NCBI GenBank assembly: GCA_902510965.1
Contig: CABXDM010000007.1
Span: 1 to 38,600 of the forward strand
Length of the DNA: 38,600 nucleotides
Direction of reading: 5' to 3'
DNA from: an uncultured Candidatus Actinomarina sp.
Lineage (GTDB): Bacteria; Actinomycetota; Acidimicrobiia; Actinomarinales; Actinomarinaceae
The position numbers and the translations under genes are program-made. This document shows positions 7,107-15,009 of this stretch, in pieces (position 1 is the stretch's first letter; each line of letters starts with the position of its first letter). The notes beneath the pieces are model-generated. The model searched no databases, was not told the DNA's origin, and was given only the letters and a program-made list of their open reading frames with translations.

Positions 7107-8048
7107 ATGGAACAAATAGTAGATATTATCACAACAATCGTACAAGTAATTATCGTCGGTATAGTTATTTTCAGACTTTTCAGAATACTAAGACCCTTCG
7201 AGAGAGGTCTAATAGAGAGATTCGGAAAATACAACAGGGAAGCAAGTCCAGGTTTAAATATTGTTATTCCTTGGGTTGAACGTCTCATCATAGTTGACAT
7301 GAGAGAGCAAGTTATTGACGTACCTCCACAAGAAGTTATTACAAAAGATAACGTAAATATCACAGTTGATGCTGTCATATATTACGAACCAACAGATCCG
7401 AAGAAATTAGTTTATAACGTAGGAGACTTCATTACTGCTGCAACAAAACTAGCTCAAACTAACTTAAGAAATGTTGTTGGTGATTTGGAATTAGATGCAG
7501 CACTGACATCAAGAGAAAATATTAACACTCAATTAAAACTTATTCTTGATGAAGCAACTGATAAGTGGGGAACTCGAGTTGTAAGAGTTGAAATTCAAAG
7601 AGTAGATCCTCCTCAAGATGTTCAAGATGCAATGAACAAGGTCATGAAAGCTGAAAGAGACAGAAGAGCAGCAGTTACTGAAGCTGAGGGTGAGAAAAAA
7701 GCTGCAATCTTGACTGCTGAAGGTCAAAGACAGTCACAAATACTATCTGCACAAGGTGAAGCAGAAGCTCTTAAGGCTGTTGCGGATGCACAAAAATATG
7801 AAAAAATCGCAGTTGCTGAAGGTGAAGCAGATGCTATTGAACAAGTCTTTAATGCAATTCATAAAGGAAATCCATCAAATGATTTGATTGCTATTAAGTA
7901 TCTTGAATCATTAGAAAAAATTGCCGATGGAAATGCAACCAAGATATTCTTACCAGCTGAATTATCAGCGACGTTAGGAAGTATTGGGGCTATCTCTGAG
8001 TTATTTAAAGAAGATAAAGAAGAATCAGATAAACTTGCTGACGAATAG
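7107..8048 (+). CDS. SPFH/Band 7 (stomatin/paraslipin-like) membrane protein
   Basis: 313 residues: one N-terminal membrane segment (about 7-26), then the SPFH domain beginning PFERGLIERFGKY and continuing through the conserved PPQEVITKDNV and EIQRVDPP segments. An Ala/Glu-rich coiled coil follows (about 185-255, repeated AEGE/AQGEAEA) and a short tail. Such proteins form large oligomers that organise membrane microdomains and hold proteases or transporters. No NfeD or protease partner lies beside it. Its 3' end overlaps the convergent LysE-type gene by 24 nt. Confidence 0.9.
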   Translation: MEQIVDIITTIVQVIIVGIVIFRLFRILRPFERGLIERFGKYNREASPGLNIVIPWVERLIIVDMREQVIDVPPQEVITKDNVNITVDAVIYYEPTDPKKLVYNVGDFITAATKLAQTNLRNVVGDLELDAALTSRENINTQLKLILDEATDKWGTRVVRVEIQRVDPPQDVQDAMNKVMKAERDRRAAVTEAEGEKKAAILTAEGQRQSQILSAQGEAEALKAVADAQKYEKIAVAEGEADAIEQVFNAIHKGNPSNDLIAIKYLESLEKIADGNATKIFLPAELSATLGSIGAISELFKEDKEESDKLADE

Positions 8049-8630
8049 GTAGAGACCTATTAGTAGAAGTGAGATACCACTTACTTTATTTATTAGACTT
8101 TTTGTTTTGTCAGATGAATTCTTGAAGAAGTAATCACTAGTAAATGCATAGGTAATATCTGCAATAAAATTTATAACTAGAGTTATAAGACCAAGATAAA
8201 TTAAGCTCACAAAATAACTTGTTTCGTCTGACATGTAAATAGGTAACACAGTTAGATAAAAAACCCACATTTTAGGATTCAAGAGATTAACTTGAAAACC
8301 TGATAGAAAAGCTGAATTACCAGCTATTTCTTTTTGGGTGCTCGTATCTGATCTAATTGTTTGGTAGCCCTTAAAAATAATATAGATAGAGCCAATAAAG
8401 TAAATAATATTAATCATGACAGGTACAGTGTTAACTAAAAGACTTACAACTATTGCAGAAACTAAGGTTATTCCTATTGCTCCAACAGCAGCTCCTATAC
8501 CAACCTCAATACCCTTACGTCGTGAATTCTGGACAGATTGATTTACAACTAGAGCAATAATTAACCCAGGGCTAAAAGCAACGCTGAATTGGATTATTAA
8601 AAAAGGGAGTAAAACTGTAGAACTAATCAC
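8025..8630 (-). CDS. LysE/RhtB-family amino-acid exporter
   Basis: 201 residues with about six hydrophobic segments. It has the family's early FSPGL motif near residue 20, the glycine-rich VGIGAAVGAIG segment and the NLLNPKMWVFYL motif in the middle; length is typical. The family exports amino acids or homoserine-type metabolites; the substrate cannot be told. The start is GTG at 8630. It is the last gene of a minus-strand group with 8649-8927 and 8941-9450. Confidence 0.88.
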   Translation of the reverse strand: MISSTVLLPFLIIQFSVAFSPGLIIALVVNQSVQNSRRKGIEVGIGAAVGAIGITLVSAIVVSLLVNTVPVMINIIYFIGSIYIIFKGYQTIRSDTSTQKEIAGNSAFLSGFQVNLLNPKMWVFYLTVLPIYMSDETSYFVSLIYLGLITLVINFIADITYAFTSDYFFKNSSDKTKSLINKVSGISLLLIGLYLFVSKFI

Positions 8631-8648
8631 ACAAGTGCAGTGTTAGAT

Positions 8649-8927
8649 TCAAGCTTTACTTTTTTGAAGCTCAGGAACTCCAAGAACCATACTTATTTCA
8701 AGATCTTTATACTCTTCTGCTATCTGATTACCAATAATAATTAGTAGCTCAAGTGTTGCCTCTTTCTTTCCTTCATTAGCTCCAAAAGTACGGGGAGCAT
8801 CAGTGTATTGTTTTTTTAGATTACTAAATAGTTCAGTTGATTCTGTTTTATTGAAATTATCAGAAATCATTTTTTTAGTAATTGATTCAAAACTTTTTCT
8901 TTGTCTTCTTGGTAGGTTAAATTTCAT
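8649..8927 (-). CDS. Small soluble protein of unknown function
   Basis: 92 residues, no membrane segment, basic at the N-terminus (LPRRQRKSF). It is likely helical around 10-35 and 55-75. No family is recognised. An intact start, a precise TANNNT box 6 nt upstream and an in-line position between two real genes support that it is expressed. Confidence 0.65.
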   Translation of the reverse strand: MKFNLPRRQRKSFESITKKMISDNFNKTESTELFSNLKKQYTDAPRTFGANEGKKEATLELLIIIGNQIAEEYKDLEISMVLGVPELQKSKA

Positions 8928-8933
8928 ATAGAT

Positions 8934-8939
8934 ATACTA
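8934..8939 (-). promoter_or_regulatory. Leaderless promoter -10 box (TAGTAT, minus strand)
   Basis: TAGTAT lies 6 nt before the ATG at 8927, predicting transcription from the start codon. It would let the two downstream genes be transcribed apart from the GNAT gene. Confidence 0.6.
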
Positions 8940-8940
8940 A

Positions 8941-9450
8941 CTAGCTATTGATTCTTACTTGTAGAGAGACTTCATAATCTTCTGAGTGCTTAACTGTATC
9001 TAGTTCAGTAAAATCAAACTTTTCATGAAAACGAAATGATGGCGTATTTTTGCTGGGAAGTAAATTTATTTCAGCTGTTAAATATGAAATGCTATTCATT
9101 TCAGCAAAGTTAACAACTTCATTATAAAGTTTTGAACCTATAGACTTTTTCCTATAATTTTTATCAACAGCTATTCGATCAATATATAAAAAATCACTTT
9201 TTCGTTGGCTAATTTCGCTGAAATTTTTATGATCTATATCACCCATATAAGAGTTTGTTGTTTCTGTATCTTGGAAACAAATTACAAAACCAACAACTTC
9301 ATTATCCACAACTGCACATAAGTTATAATCTGAGTTATCTAAAGAATTTTGAAGCTCTTCTAATGTTACAGATCCAACCTCAGGGGTATTCTCTTGGTTA
9401 ATTCTGTGACACTCTACTAAGTTTTCACTGCTGATTTTGATTATTTTCAT
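8941..9450 (-). CDS. GNAT-family N-acetyltransferase
   Basis: 169 residues with the GNAT order: early helices with an acidic loop, the core strands, then FLYIDRIAVDKNYRKKSIG at about 105-123. In this segment R-x-x-x-I-G with the following SKLY is the acetyl-CoA pyrophosphate loop (motif A). A C-terminal RFHEKFDF matches motif B (usually FYEKxGF). The substrate is unknown. A TATAAT box lies 14 nt upstream of the ATG, so a very short leader is likely. It is divergent from the DDAH-like gene. Confidence 0.85.
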   Translation of the reverse strand: MKIIKISSENLVECHRINQENTPEVGSVTLEELQNSLDNSDYNLCAVVDNEVVGFVICFQDTETTNSYMGDIDHKNFSEISQRKSDFLYIDRIAVDKNYRKKSIGSKLYNEVVNFAEMNSISYLTAEINLLPSKNTPSFRFHEKFDFTELDTVKHSEDYEVSLQVRINS

Positions 9451-9489
9451 TTGATACTCGTAAAATTATACATTGTATGTATAAAATGC

Positions 9490-9495
9490 TAAATT
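9490..9495 (+). promoter_or_regulatory. Candidate leaderless promoter -10 box (TAAATT)
   Basis: TAAATT ends 6 nt before the ATG at 9502, the same geometry as other leaderless starts here. A second possible box, TATAAA, lies at 9480-9485. Confidence 0.5.
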
Positions 9496-9501
9496 GTTCA
9501 T

Positions 9502-10302
9502 ATGGGAAATACTACAGTATTAATGAGTTCACCGGAATACTTTAAAGTTGAATATTCTATCAACCCATGGATGGTTGAGGGTGTTAGCGTAAATCTTGAG
9601 CTAGCAAAACAGCAATGGGAAAATCTAAAAACAACAATTGAACAGGCAGGTGCTTCTGTTGAGATAGTGCCACCCCACGAACAGTATCCAGACCTAGTGT
9701 TTACTGCAAATTCAGGAATAATTAATGAAGATAAAGTTTTAATTGCAAATTTTAAATTCAAAGAGAGACAAGGTGAAGAGGAAATTTACTCTAATTGGTT
9801 CTCAGAAAATGGATATACAGTATCGAGAATTCCATCTGACTTTAAATTTGAGGGAAGAGGCGATGCATTTGTTTTGGGTGAATATCTTGTTGGCTCCTAC
9901 GGCATAAGAAGTGATAAAGAAGCCCTGTTATACATAGCTAGTGAGTTTGGACTTAAGCCAAAAATTGAAGAGTTAGCTGATCCAAAATTCTATCATTTAG
10001 ATACATGTTTTCAGCAACTACCAACAGAAAATAAAGATGCAATTTTCTATCCAAAAGCATTTAAGGATGAGACGTTATCTGAATTTGCTGACATCTTTAA
10101 CTTAATTCCAGTCTCTGAAGATGATGCTAACAAATTGGCATGTAATGCTGTAGTGATTAATGACACAGTAATTTTTCCATCAGAAGATATTGAAGTTATG
10201 GAAAAAGTCAGAGAACTTGGACTCAATGCTGTCTCTGCAAATGTTTCAGAGTTTCTTAAATCTGGCGGTGCGTGCCAGTGTCTTGTAATTACATTAAAGT
10301 AG
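9502..10302 (+). CDS. Dimethylarginine dimethylaminohydrolase/arginine deiminase-family amidinohydrolase
   Basis: 266 residues with all active-site signatures of the guanidino-group-modifying superfamily. These are DLVFTANSG (about 64-72), FEGRGDAF with Glu117 and Asp121, the catalytic histidine in YHLDTCF (His165), and the C-terminal cysteine loop SGGACQCL (Cys260 likely catalytic, Cys258 alternative). Length fits DDAH better than the ~400-residue arginine deiminase. It should hydrolyse an arginine derivative to citrulline or a similar product. Methylarginine and free arginine cannot be told apart from sequence alone. No citrulline- or carbamate-using genes are nearby. Confidence 0.85.
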   Translation: MGNTTVLMSSPEYFKVEYSINPWMVEGVSVNLELAKQQWENLKTTIEQAGASVEIVPPHEQYPDLVFTANSGIINEDKVLIANFKFKERQGEEEIYSNWFSENGYTVSRIPSDFKFEGRGDAFVLGEYLVGSYGIRSDKEALLYIASEFGLKPKIEELADPKFYHLDTCFQQLPTENKDAIFYPKAFKDETLSEFADIFNLIPVSEDDANKLACNAVVINDTVIFPSEDIEVMEKVRELGLNAVSANVSEFLKSGGACQCLVITLK

Positions 10303-10306
10303 GAAT

Positions 10307-10741
10307 ATGATTCTTAAAGCTATTTTTTGGCCAATTAAAAAGTTATTGCTCTTTCCAATAAAGATTCTTTTTTATGGAACACTCCTATTTATTGTTGGGA
10401 TTCTAGTTTTTCAATATAGAGCTGACTATGACGTAGATGTAAGTCCACTGAGTGTCGCTGAGTATGAAAATTGTATCAATGTTATTGATGACTATGATGT
10501 CACCATAAACCTACTATCACAGTATGTTGAAAAACTTGATAGTCAGCAACAATCTTTTCTATACAGCTATCTACCAGATTCATTTGGTATTTTAACAACG
10601 CCTCAAGAGATAAGTGAGGAAGACTTTCAAAATGTCAGAACATTTCTAAAGAACTACTTACAAGCTGGAAGGTTCCCGGGTATGGGAGGAAAAGCTCTAG
10701 CTCCTCAAGCTGCAAGTTTATGCAGAGATGGATTAAGTTAA
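10307..10741 (+). CDS. Single-pass membrane protein of unknown function
   Basis: 144 residues with one N-terminal membrane helix (about 12-33) preceded by lysines, so the C-terminal ~110 residues probably face the periplasm or outside. Two cysteines (41 and 139) could pair there. It starts 4 nt after the DDAH-like gene with AGGA in the junction, so it is probably co-transcribed. The 3' end overlaps the convergent YbaK-type gene by 9 nt. No family recognised. Confidence 0.7.
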   Translation: MILKAIFWPIKKLLLFPIKILFYGTLLFIVGILVFQYRADYDVDVSPLSVAEYENCINVIDDYDVTINLLSQYVEKLDSQQQSFLYSYLPDSFGILTTPQEISEEDFQNVRTFLKNYLQAGRFPGMGGKALAPQAASLCRDGLS

Positions 10742-11209
10742 ATCTTCAACACTTGCATTCGTTAACTTAACAAGTGTTTCAGGTGAAAGAAAAAACTTAC
10801 TAACTCGATTTCCACCACCTATAAAAACCTTCTCTCTATTCATGACATTTTTATCAACGTAAATTTTTATATTCTCTGGAAGGCCTAAGGGACTAATTCC
10901 TCCATATGTTTGTTCCGTCACTAGTTCAGCTTCTTCTCTTGAAGCAAAACTTAGTTTTTTAGAATTTAAGACAATCTTACCTTTATGGTTTACATCTAAT
11001 CTATCTACGCCAAGTACACAAAATAAAGCATAAAACTCTTCTGGTTTCTTAGACTTTATTAAAATTGCATTACACGAGTCTTCTATTTTGTATCCGTAGT
11101 GGTCACAAAAGCTCTGTGTATCTGAGAATTCGTCTTTACACTCAAAGATTTCTAGATTTTCTTGATTCTCACTATAAATGTTTTCTACTGTTTTATGAAT
11201 ATCTACCAT
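10733..11209 (-). CDS. YbaK/EbsC-type aminoacyl-tRNA deacylase
   Basis: 158 residues from ATG 11209. The frame stays open upstream to 11311, but that extension would run through the tnaA promoter and start. At 11209 the length fits the family and a TATCAT box lies 7 nt upstream. The C-terminal block TYGGISPLGLPENIKIYVD, a later VFIGGGNRVSKFF and LVKLTNASVEDL are the family signature. These proteins hydrolyse mischarged aminoacyl-tRNAs in trans (for example Cys-tRNA-Pro); which one cannot be said. It is divergent from tryptophanase with a 40-bp gap. Confidence 0.87.
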   Translation of the reverse strand: MVDIHKTVENIYSENQENLEIFECKDEFSDTQSFCDHYGYKIEDSCNAILIKSKKPEEFYALFCVLGVDRLDVNHKGKIVLNSKKLSFASREEAELVTEQTYGGISPLGLPENIKIYVDKNVMNREKVFIGGGNRVSKFFLSPETLVKLTNASVEDLT

Positions 11210-11216
11210 ATGAATA

Positions 11217-11222
11217 ATGATA
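11217..11222 (-). promoter_or_regulatory. Leaderless promoter -10 box (TATCAT) for the YbaK-type gene
   Basis: On the minus strand TATCAT lies 7 nt before the ATG at 11209. It lies within 16 bp of the plus-strand box for tnaA, so the two promoters must compete or be co-regulated. Confidence 0.55.
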
Positions 11223-11237
11223 TATGTTTTATTTATG

Positions 11238-11243
11238 TAGTAT
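11238..11243 (+). promoter_or_regulatory. Leaderless promoter -10 box (TAGTAT) for tnaA
   Basis: TAGTAT ends 6 nt before the ATG at 11250. Transcription would begin at the start codon, leaving no room for a tnaC-type leader peptide or attenuator. Confidence 0.6.
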
Positions 11244-11249
11244 TCCTTT

Positions 11250-12632
11250 ATGGAATTTAAAACAATCATCGAACCTTTTAAAATAAAATCTGTTGAACCA
11301 CTCGCAATCACTACTCCAGAAGAGAGAAAAGAGTACCTAGAAAGAGAACACTGGAATTTATTTGGTCTTCAGTCACAAGAGGTCACAATAGATCTATTAA
11401 CTGATTCTGGAACTGGTGCAATGTCATCCGAGCAATGGGCAGCAATTATGAGAGGCGATGAAGCTTATGCTGGTTCTCATTCTTGGCAAAGGTTTAATAA
11501 AGTATTAACTGAACTTACAGGGTACAAACATATCATTCCAACTCACCAAGGCAGAGCCAGTGAGAAAATTCTTGCAACAATAACCGTTAAAGAGGGTGAC
11601 ATCATCCCAAGCAACAGCCATTTCGATACAACAAGAGCTAACTTTGAGGCTGCTCTTGCAACACCAGTAGATTTACTTTGCAAAGAGGGATTAGATCTAT
11701 TAACTCCAGCACCATTTAAAGGAAATATAGATTTAGAAAAATTAGAAGCCCTACTAAATAGTGATGATATAGACAAAATTCCTTTTGTTTTAATGACAAT
11801 TACAAATAATACAGGTGGAGGACAACCTGTATCAATGGAGAATCTTAAAGCCGTAAAAGCTCTGTGTGAAAAATATAATAAGATGTTTCTTCTGGATGCT
11901 TGCAGATTTTCAGAAAATGCGTGGTTCGTATCACAAAGAGAAGACTCTTATAAAGATATTGAGATAAGAGAGATTGCCAAAGAGGCGTTTCGCTTAGCTG
12001 ATGGTTGCACCATTAGTTTAAAAAAAGATGGTTTCGGTAACATTGGAGGCGTTTTAGCTTTTAATGACGATGCTCTCGCAGAGGCAGCTAAAAATGTATT
12101 GATATTAACTGAAGGTTTTCCCACATACGGTGGACTTACAGGAAGAGATTTAGATGCATTAGCTCAAGGTTTAATCGAAATTACAGATAGAAACTATCTT
12201 GAATATCGTGCACGATCCATTTCGTATTTAGCAGAGAAAGCCCTTGAGTATGGAATACCAATCGTCCAACCTGCAGGTGGACATGCTCTTTATATAGATG
12301 CAAAAACATTTCTTCCTCACATTCCTCCACATCAATATCCAGGACATGCACTTGCATGTGAGATATATCTTATAGGTGGTGTTAGAGCTGTTGAGCTCGG
12401 AACATTAGCATTTGGGGTTGCTGGAGAAGATGGAAAAGATGATACTCCCGCAACACACGAGTTAGTTAGACTTGCTGCTCCCAGAAGGTCATATACACAA
12501 AGTCATTTTGACTATGTTGCTGAGGTTCTTGAAAAATTAGTAGAGACTAAAGATAAATTAAAAGGCTATGAGATTATAGAACAACCACAACTACTTAGGC
12601 ACTTTACCGCAAAGTTAAAGCCATTAGTTTAA
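11250..12632 (+). CDS. tnaA: Tryptophanase (L-tryptophan indole-lyase), PLP-dependent
   Basis: 460 residues, full length for the tryptophanase/tyrosine phenol-lyase family. It has the early LLTDSGTGAMS, GDEAYAGS and PTHQGRASEK blocks, TITNNTGGGQPVS, LLDACRF and the PLP lysine in SLKKDGFGNIGG (probably Lys259). The C-terminus is LLRHFTAKL. Tyrosine phenol-lyase carries an arginine in its R-S-M-E-R-G segment that binds the phenol; here the segment is RAVELG, as in tryptophanase (RAVEIG), so indole release is the better call. Products would be indole, pyruvate and ammonia. No tryptophan permease or leader peptide is next to it. Confidence 0.88.
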   Translation: MEFKTIIEPFKIKSVEPLAITTPEERKEYLEREHWNLFGLQSQEVTIDLLTDSGTGAMSSEQWAAIMRGDEAYAGSHSWQRFNKVLTELTGYKHIIPTHQGRASEKILATITVKEGDIIPSNSHFDTTRANFEAALATPVDLLCKEGLDLLTPAPFKGNIDLEKLEALLNSDDIDKIPFVLMTITNNTGGGQPVSMENLKAVKALCEKYNKMFLLDACRFSENAWFVSQREDSYKDIEIREIAKEAFRLADGCTISLKKDGFGNIGGVLAFNDDALAEAAKNVLILTEGFPTYGGLTGRDLDALAQGLIEITDRNYLEYRARSISYLAEKALEYGIPIVQPAGGHALYIDAKTFLPHIPPHQYPGHALACEIYLIGGVRAVELGTLAFGVAGEDGKDDTPATHELVRLAAPRRSYTQSHFDYVAEVLEKLVETKDKLKGYEIIEQPQLLRHFTAKLKPLV

Positions 12633-12685
12633 TTTTTTAAACCAAGAAAATGATATATTATTAATGCGGTTGAATGAGGTATTAG

Positions 12686-14425
12686 GTGATTAATAAAAAA
12701 TATTTAATTATTTTCCTTTTATTCCTTACCACCTGTTCTGAAAACTCATTACCTATTAATGAAACAACAACTACCTCAACTACATTAATTTTAAATGAAA
12801 TAAGTAATGAAGAAGAACCAGATATTTACGTTATGTTACTTTGGCATCAGCACCAACCATATTATCCAAAAGACGCAGATGGACACTTTACAAAACCGTG
12901 GGTAAGGTTGCATGCTACGAAAGATTATTTAGATATGGTTGAACTTGTCCAAAAGTATGAAGGTCTCAGAGTTACCTTTAACCTTACACCAACTCTTTTA
13001 AATCAATTAAGAGAACTGGAGAATGGCACAAAAGATATATATTGGGTACACACTGAGATTGAAGCACAAGAACTAGATGATGATCAAAAAACATTTATTA
13101 GAAATAGATTCTTTGATATAAGTTCAAGAACAATAAATAAATCTTCAAGATACTTAGAACTTAAGAATCTTAGACAATTTCCTGAAAAATGGACAGAAGC
13201 AGACTATCTAGATTTACAAGTTTTATTTAATCTTGGTTGGACTGATCCTAAGTATTTATTAGAAGAACCACTTAATTCTATTAATCGTAAAGAGTCAAAT
13301 TTTACAGAAAATGATAAAACCACTGTACTCGAAGTTCATATGGAAATAATTCAAAAAGTAATCCCCACACATCTAAAAGCTTATCAAGAAAATGATATTG
13401 AAATCATAACAACTCCGTATGCACACCCAATACTTCCACTTATTCATGATTCAAATCTTGGAAAAATTGGAGATACACAGTCTCCTTTTCCAGAAAACAA
13501 TTACAAATATCCTGAAGATGCACAAGTTCATGTAACAAAAGGAAAACAGGTCTTTGAAAACAATTTTGGATTTTCTCCTAATGGTATGTGGCCAGGAGAA
13601 GGTGCAGTTGCTCAGGATGTTTTAAAATATTTTAATAATGAGAATATATCTTGGATAGCTTCAGGAGAACAGCCTTTATCTAAATCATTAGATGTTAGAT
13701 TCCAACGCTGGGTTGGGGGAGTATCTTCAAAACCAGAATTACTTTACAGGCCTTGGAATACCAAACTAGATAATGGAGAATCCGTAGCAATATTTTTTAG
13801 AGATAATTATCTTTCGGATAACATGTTTAGCTACTCTAGCAAGAGATCAGATCTTGCAGTTGCTGAGTTTGAAAATACAATGCTGAAAATTCGTGAAAAA
13901 ACAACTGACTTAGATTTCACCCCAGTGGTTTCGATTATTGCTGATGGCGAGAATTTCTGGGAATCCTATTCCAATGACGGTATAGATTTTCTTAACGGAA
14001 TGTATGACGTTCTCACAAAATATGAATGGATTCAAACCGTTACTCCTTCCGAATATTTAGAAATGCATCAAAAAAATCTAGATGTCATTGAAAATCTTTA
14101 TCCTGCGTCTTGGTTTCAACCAAATTATGCCACCTGGATAGGAGAGGTTGACGAAAATGTAGCTTGGGATTATTTATATCAGGTAAGACAAGATTTTGAA
14201 ATAGCTAAAAACTCTAATAAGTACTCAAGTGACCAAATAAATGCTGCGTACGAATATATATTACTTGCCGAAGGATCTGATTGGTTTTGGTGGTATGGAG
14301 ATGATCAGGACTCTAGTGTAGATGAATACTTTGATAAAGCTTTTAGAACTCTACTATCAAACGTATATATTGAGCTAAATACAGAAATACCAGAATTTTT
14401 AGATGAACCCATTAACAACTATTAA
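12686..14425 (+). CDS. GH57-like glycoside hydrolase, predicted lipoprotein
   Basis: 579 residues starting at GTG 12686 with GAGG a few nt upstream. A signal sequence ends in the lipobox FLTTC, with Cys17 as the lipid site. A Thr/Ser-rich spacer follows, then the GH57 catalytic domain: [10 protein letters not shown] at 51-60, [25 protein letters not shown], a probable nucleophile in SGEQ, and [11 protein letters not shown] as the acid/base region. GH57 enzymes act on alpha-glucans (amylase, branching enzyme, 4-alpha-glucanotransferase) or galactosides. Most are cytoplasmic, so surface anchoring is unusual and suggests extracellular polysaccharide use. No transporter is adjacent; the nearest, 20368-22375, is of oligopeptide type. 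Confidence 0.85.
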   Translation: MINKKYLIIFLLFLTTCSENSLPINETTTTSTTLILNEISNEEEPDIYVMLLWHQHQPYYPKDADGHFTKPWVRLHATKDYLDMVELVQKYEGLRVTFNLTPTLLNQLRELENGTKDIYWVHTEIEAQELDDDQKTFIRNRFFDISSRTINKSSRYLELKNLRQFPEKWTEADYLDLQVLFNLGWTDPKYLLEEPLNSINRKESNFTENDKTTVLEVHMEIIQKVIPTHLKAYQENDIEIITTPYAHPILPLIHDSNLGKIGDTQSPFPENNYKYPEDAQVHVTKGKQVFENNFGFSPNGMWPGEGAVAQDVLKYFNNENISWIASGEQPLSKSLDVRFQRWVGGVSSKPELLYRPWNTKLDNGESVAIFFRDNYLSDNMFSYSSKRSDLAVAEFENTMLKIREKTTDLDFTPVVSIIADGENFWESYSNDGIDFLNGMYDVLTKYEWIQTVTPSEYLEMHQKNLDVIENLYPASWFQPNYATWIGEVDENVAWDYLYQVRQDFEIAKNSNKYSSDQINAAYEYILLAEGSDWFWWYGDDQDSSVDEYFDKAFRTLLSNVYIELNTEIPEFLDEPINNY

Positions 14426-14428
14426 GCT
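14423..14428 (+). promoter_or_regulatory. Candidate leaderless -10 box (TAAGCT)
   Basis: TAAGCT overlaps the stop codon of the GH57 gene and ends 6 nt before the ATG at 14435, the same spacing as other leaderless starts. Confidence 0.4.
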
Positions 14429-14434
14429 ATAAAT

Positions 14435-14614
14435 ATGAAAAAATGGAATTGGCCTCTTCTTGCAGTAATAACATGGCTCACAGCTTTTATTACTGGAGTG
14501 TGGGCAGATTTTGGTACTGATGTGGGGATTTTTACAATCACCAATCTTCTTACCGGATTGACAGCGTTAGGTTTTTTAATTTACTATTTAAATACTCGCA
14601 AGAAGTTAATTTAA
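14435..14614 (+). CDS. Small two-helix membrane protein
   Basis: 59 residues, beginning MKKWNWPLLAVITW and ending in NTRKKLI. There are two hydrophobic segments (about 5-23 and 31-51) with a short acidic turn (ADFGTD) between and basic residues at both ends, so both ends should face the cytoplasm. It follows the GH57 gene by 9 nt. No family recognised. Codon use, membrane topology and the upstream box support a real gene. Confidence 0.6.
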   Translation: MKKWNWPLLAVITWLTAFITGVWADFGTDVGIFTITNLLTGLTALGFLIYYLNTRKKLI

Positions 14615-14683
14615 ATTAAAAATACCTTACCCATTTAAAACATACAACTGTATTATCTATTTAGAAGCTGTCTTTTTAAGAAT

Positions 14684-14699
14684 TAGTGTTGCAACACTA
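14684..14699. repeat. Perfect 16-bp palindrome
   Basis: TAGTGTTGCAACACTA is its own reverse complement. It lies in the 342-bp gene-free stretch 14615-14956, between the 59-residue protein and the regulator operon. It could be an operator; it is not placed on an obvious promoter. Confidence 0.8.
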
Positions 14700-14716
14700 T
14701 AAGCTTCAAGCAGCAG

Positions 14717-14744
14717 AAGAGAGGACCTTTCATTCTCTCTTTTT
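14717..14744 (+). terminator. Weak candidate rho-independent terminator
   Basis: AAGAGAG and CTCTCTT pair to a 7-bp stem with an 11-nt loop, followed by TTTTT. The stem is weak (3 G-C pairs), so this is tentative. It would end transcripts from the GH57/59-residue unit. The rest of 14615-14956 up to the operators shows no gene. Confidence 0.4.
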
Positions 14745-14859
14745 CTGTTTCTGGGGTAAATAAACCAATTAATAATATAAAAACTAGATGATGAAACTAC
14801 CTTTTTTCCCAATATAAATGGCTTAGTTGTGAGATTTGAACAGTAGAGTATTTAATCAA

Positions 14860-14919
14860 TGTATTATAATATTTACATAATGTATGTTATACTATACACA
14901 ATGTATGTTATACTATACA
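14860..14919. promoter_or_regulatory. Triple operator array upstream of the XRE-regulator operon
   Basis: Two identical 18-bp imperfect palindromes, TGTATGTTATACTATACA, lie at 14881-14898 and 14902-14919. A degenerate third copy, TGTATTATAATATTTACA, lies at 14860-14877 and matches 12 of 18. All three start exactly 21 bp apart, two helical turns, so bound dimers would sit on the same face of the DNA. Embedded TATAAT/TATACT hexamers can serve as -10 boxes, so a bound regulator would block transcription. The likely ligand is the XRE protein encoded at 15444-15668. Confidence 0.75.
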
Positions 14920-14956
14920 TATAGAATAAATTACAAAAACATAATTAAGGAGAATA

Positions 14957-15007
14957 ATGAAAAATAAGTATTTGAAAGAGATCAGATTGAAAGTTATAGG
15001 GTTATAA
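14957..15007 (+). CDS. 16-codon leader ORF before the membrane protein/XRE pair
   Basis: MKNKYLKEIRLKVIGL, preceded by AAGGAG with a 4-nt spacer, the strongest ribosome-binding site in this stretch. Its stop lies 2 nt before the ATG at 15010, which has no good site of its own, so translation may be handed over from this peptide. It may be a coupling or leader peptide; it is too short to assign a function. Confidence 0.45.
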   Translation: MKNKYLKEIRLKVIGL

Positions 15008-15009
15008 GT

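Noticed and set aside
11210-11311. An N-terminal extension of the YbaK-type protein
   Set aside because: It would run through the tnaA promoter and start codon, exceeds the family length, and ATG 11209 has its own -10 box.
11250-12632. Tyrosine phenol-lyase instead of tryptophanase
   Set aside because: The position of the phenol-binding Arg is Leu in RAVELG, as in tryptophanases.
14615-14956. Remnant insertion sequence or integration site
   Set aside because: There is a palindrome and repeats but no transposase fragment, terminal inverted repeats or target duplication.
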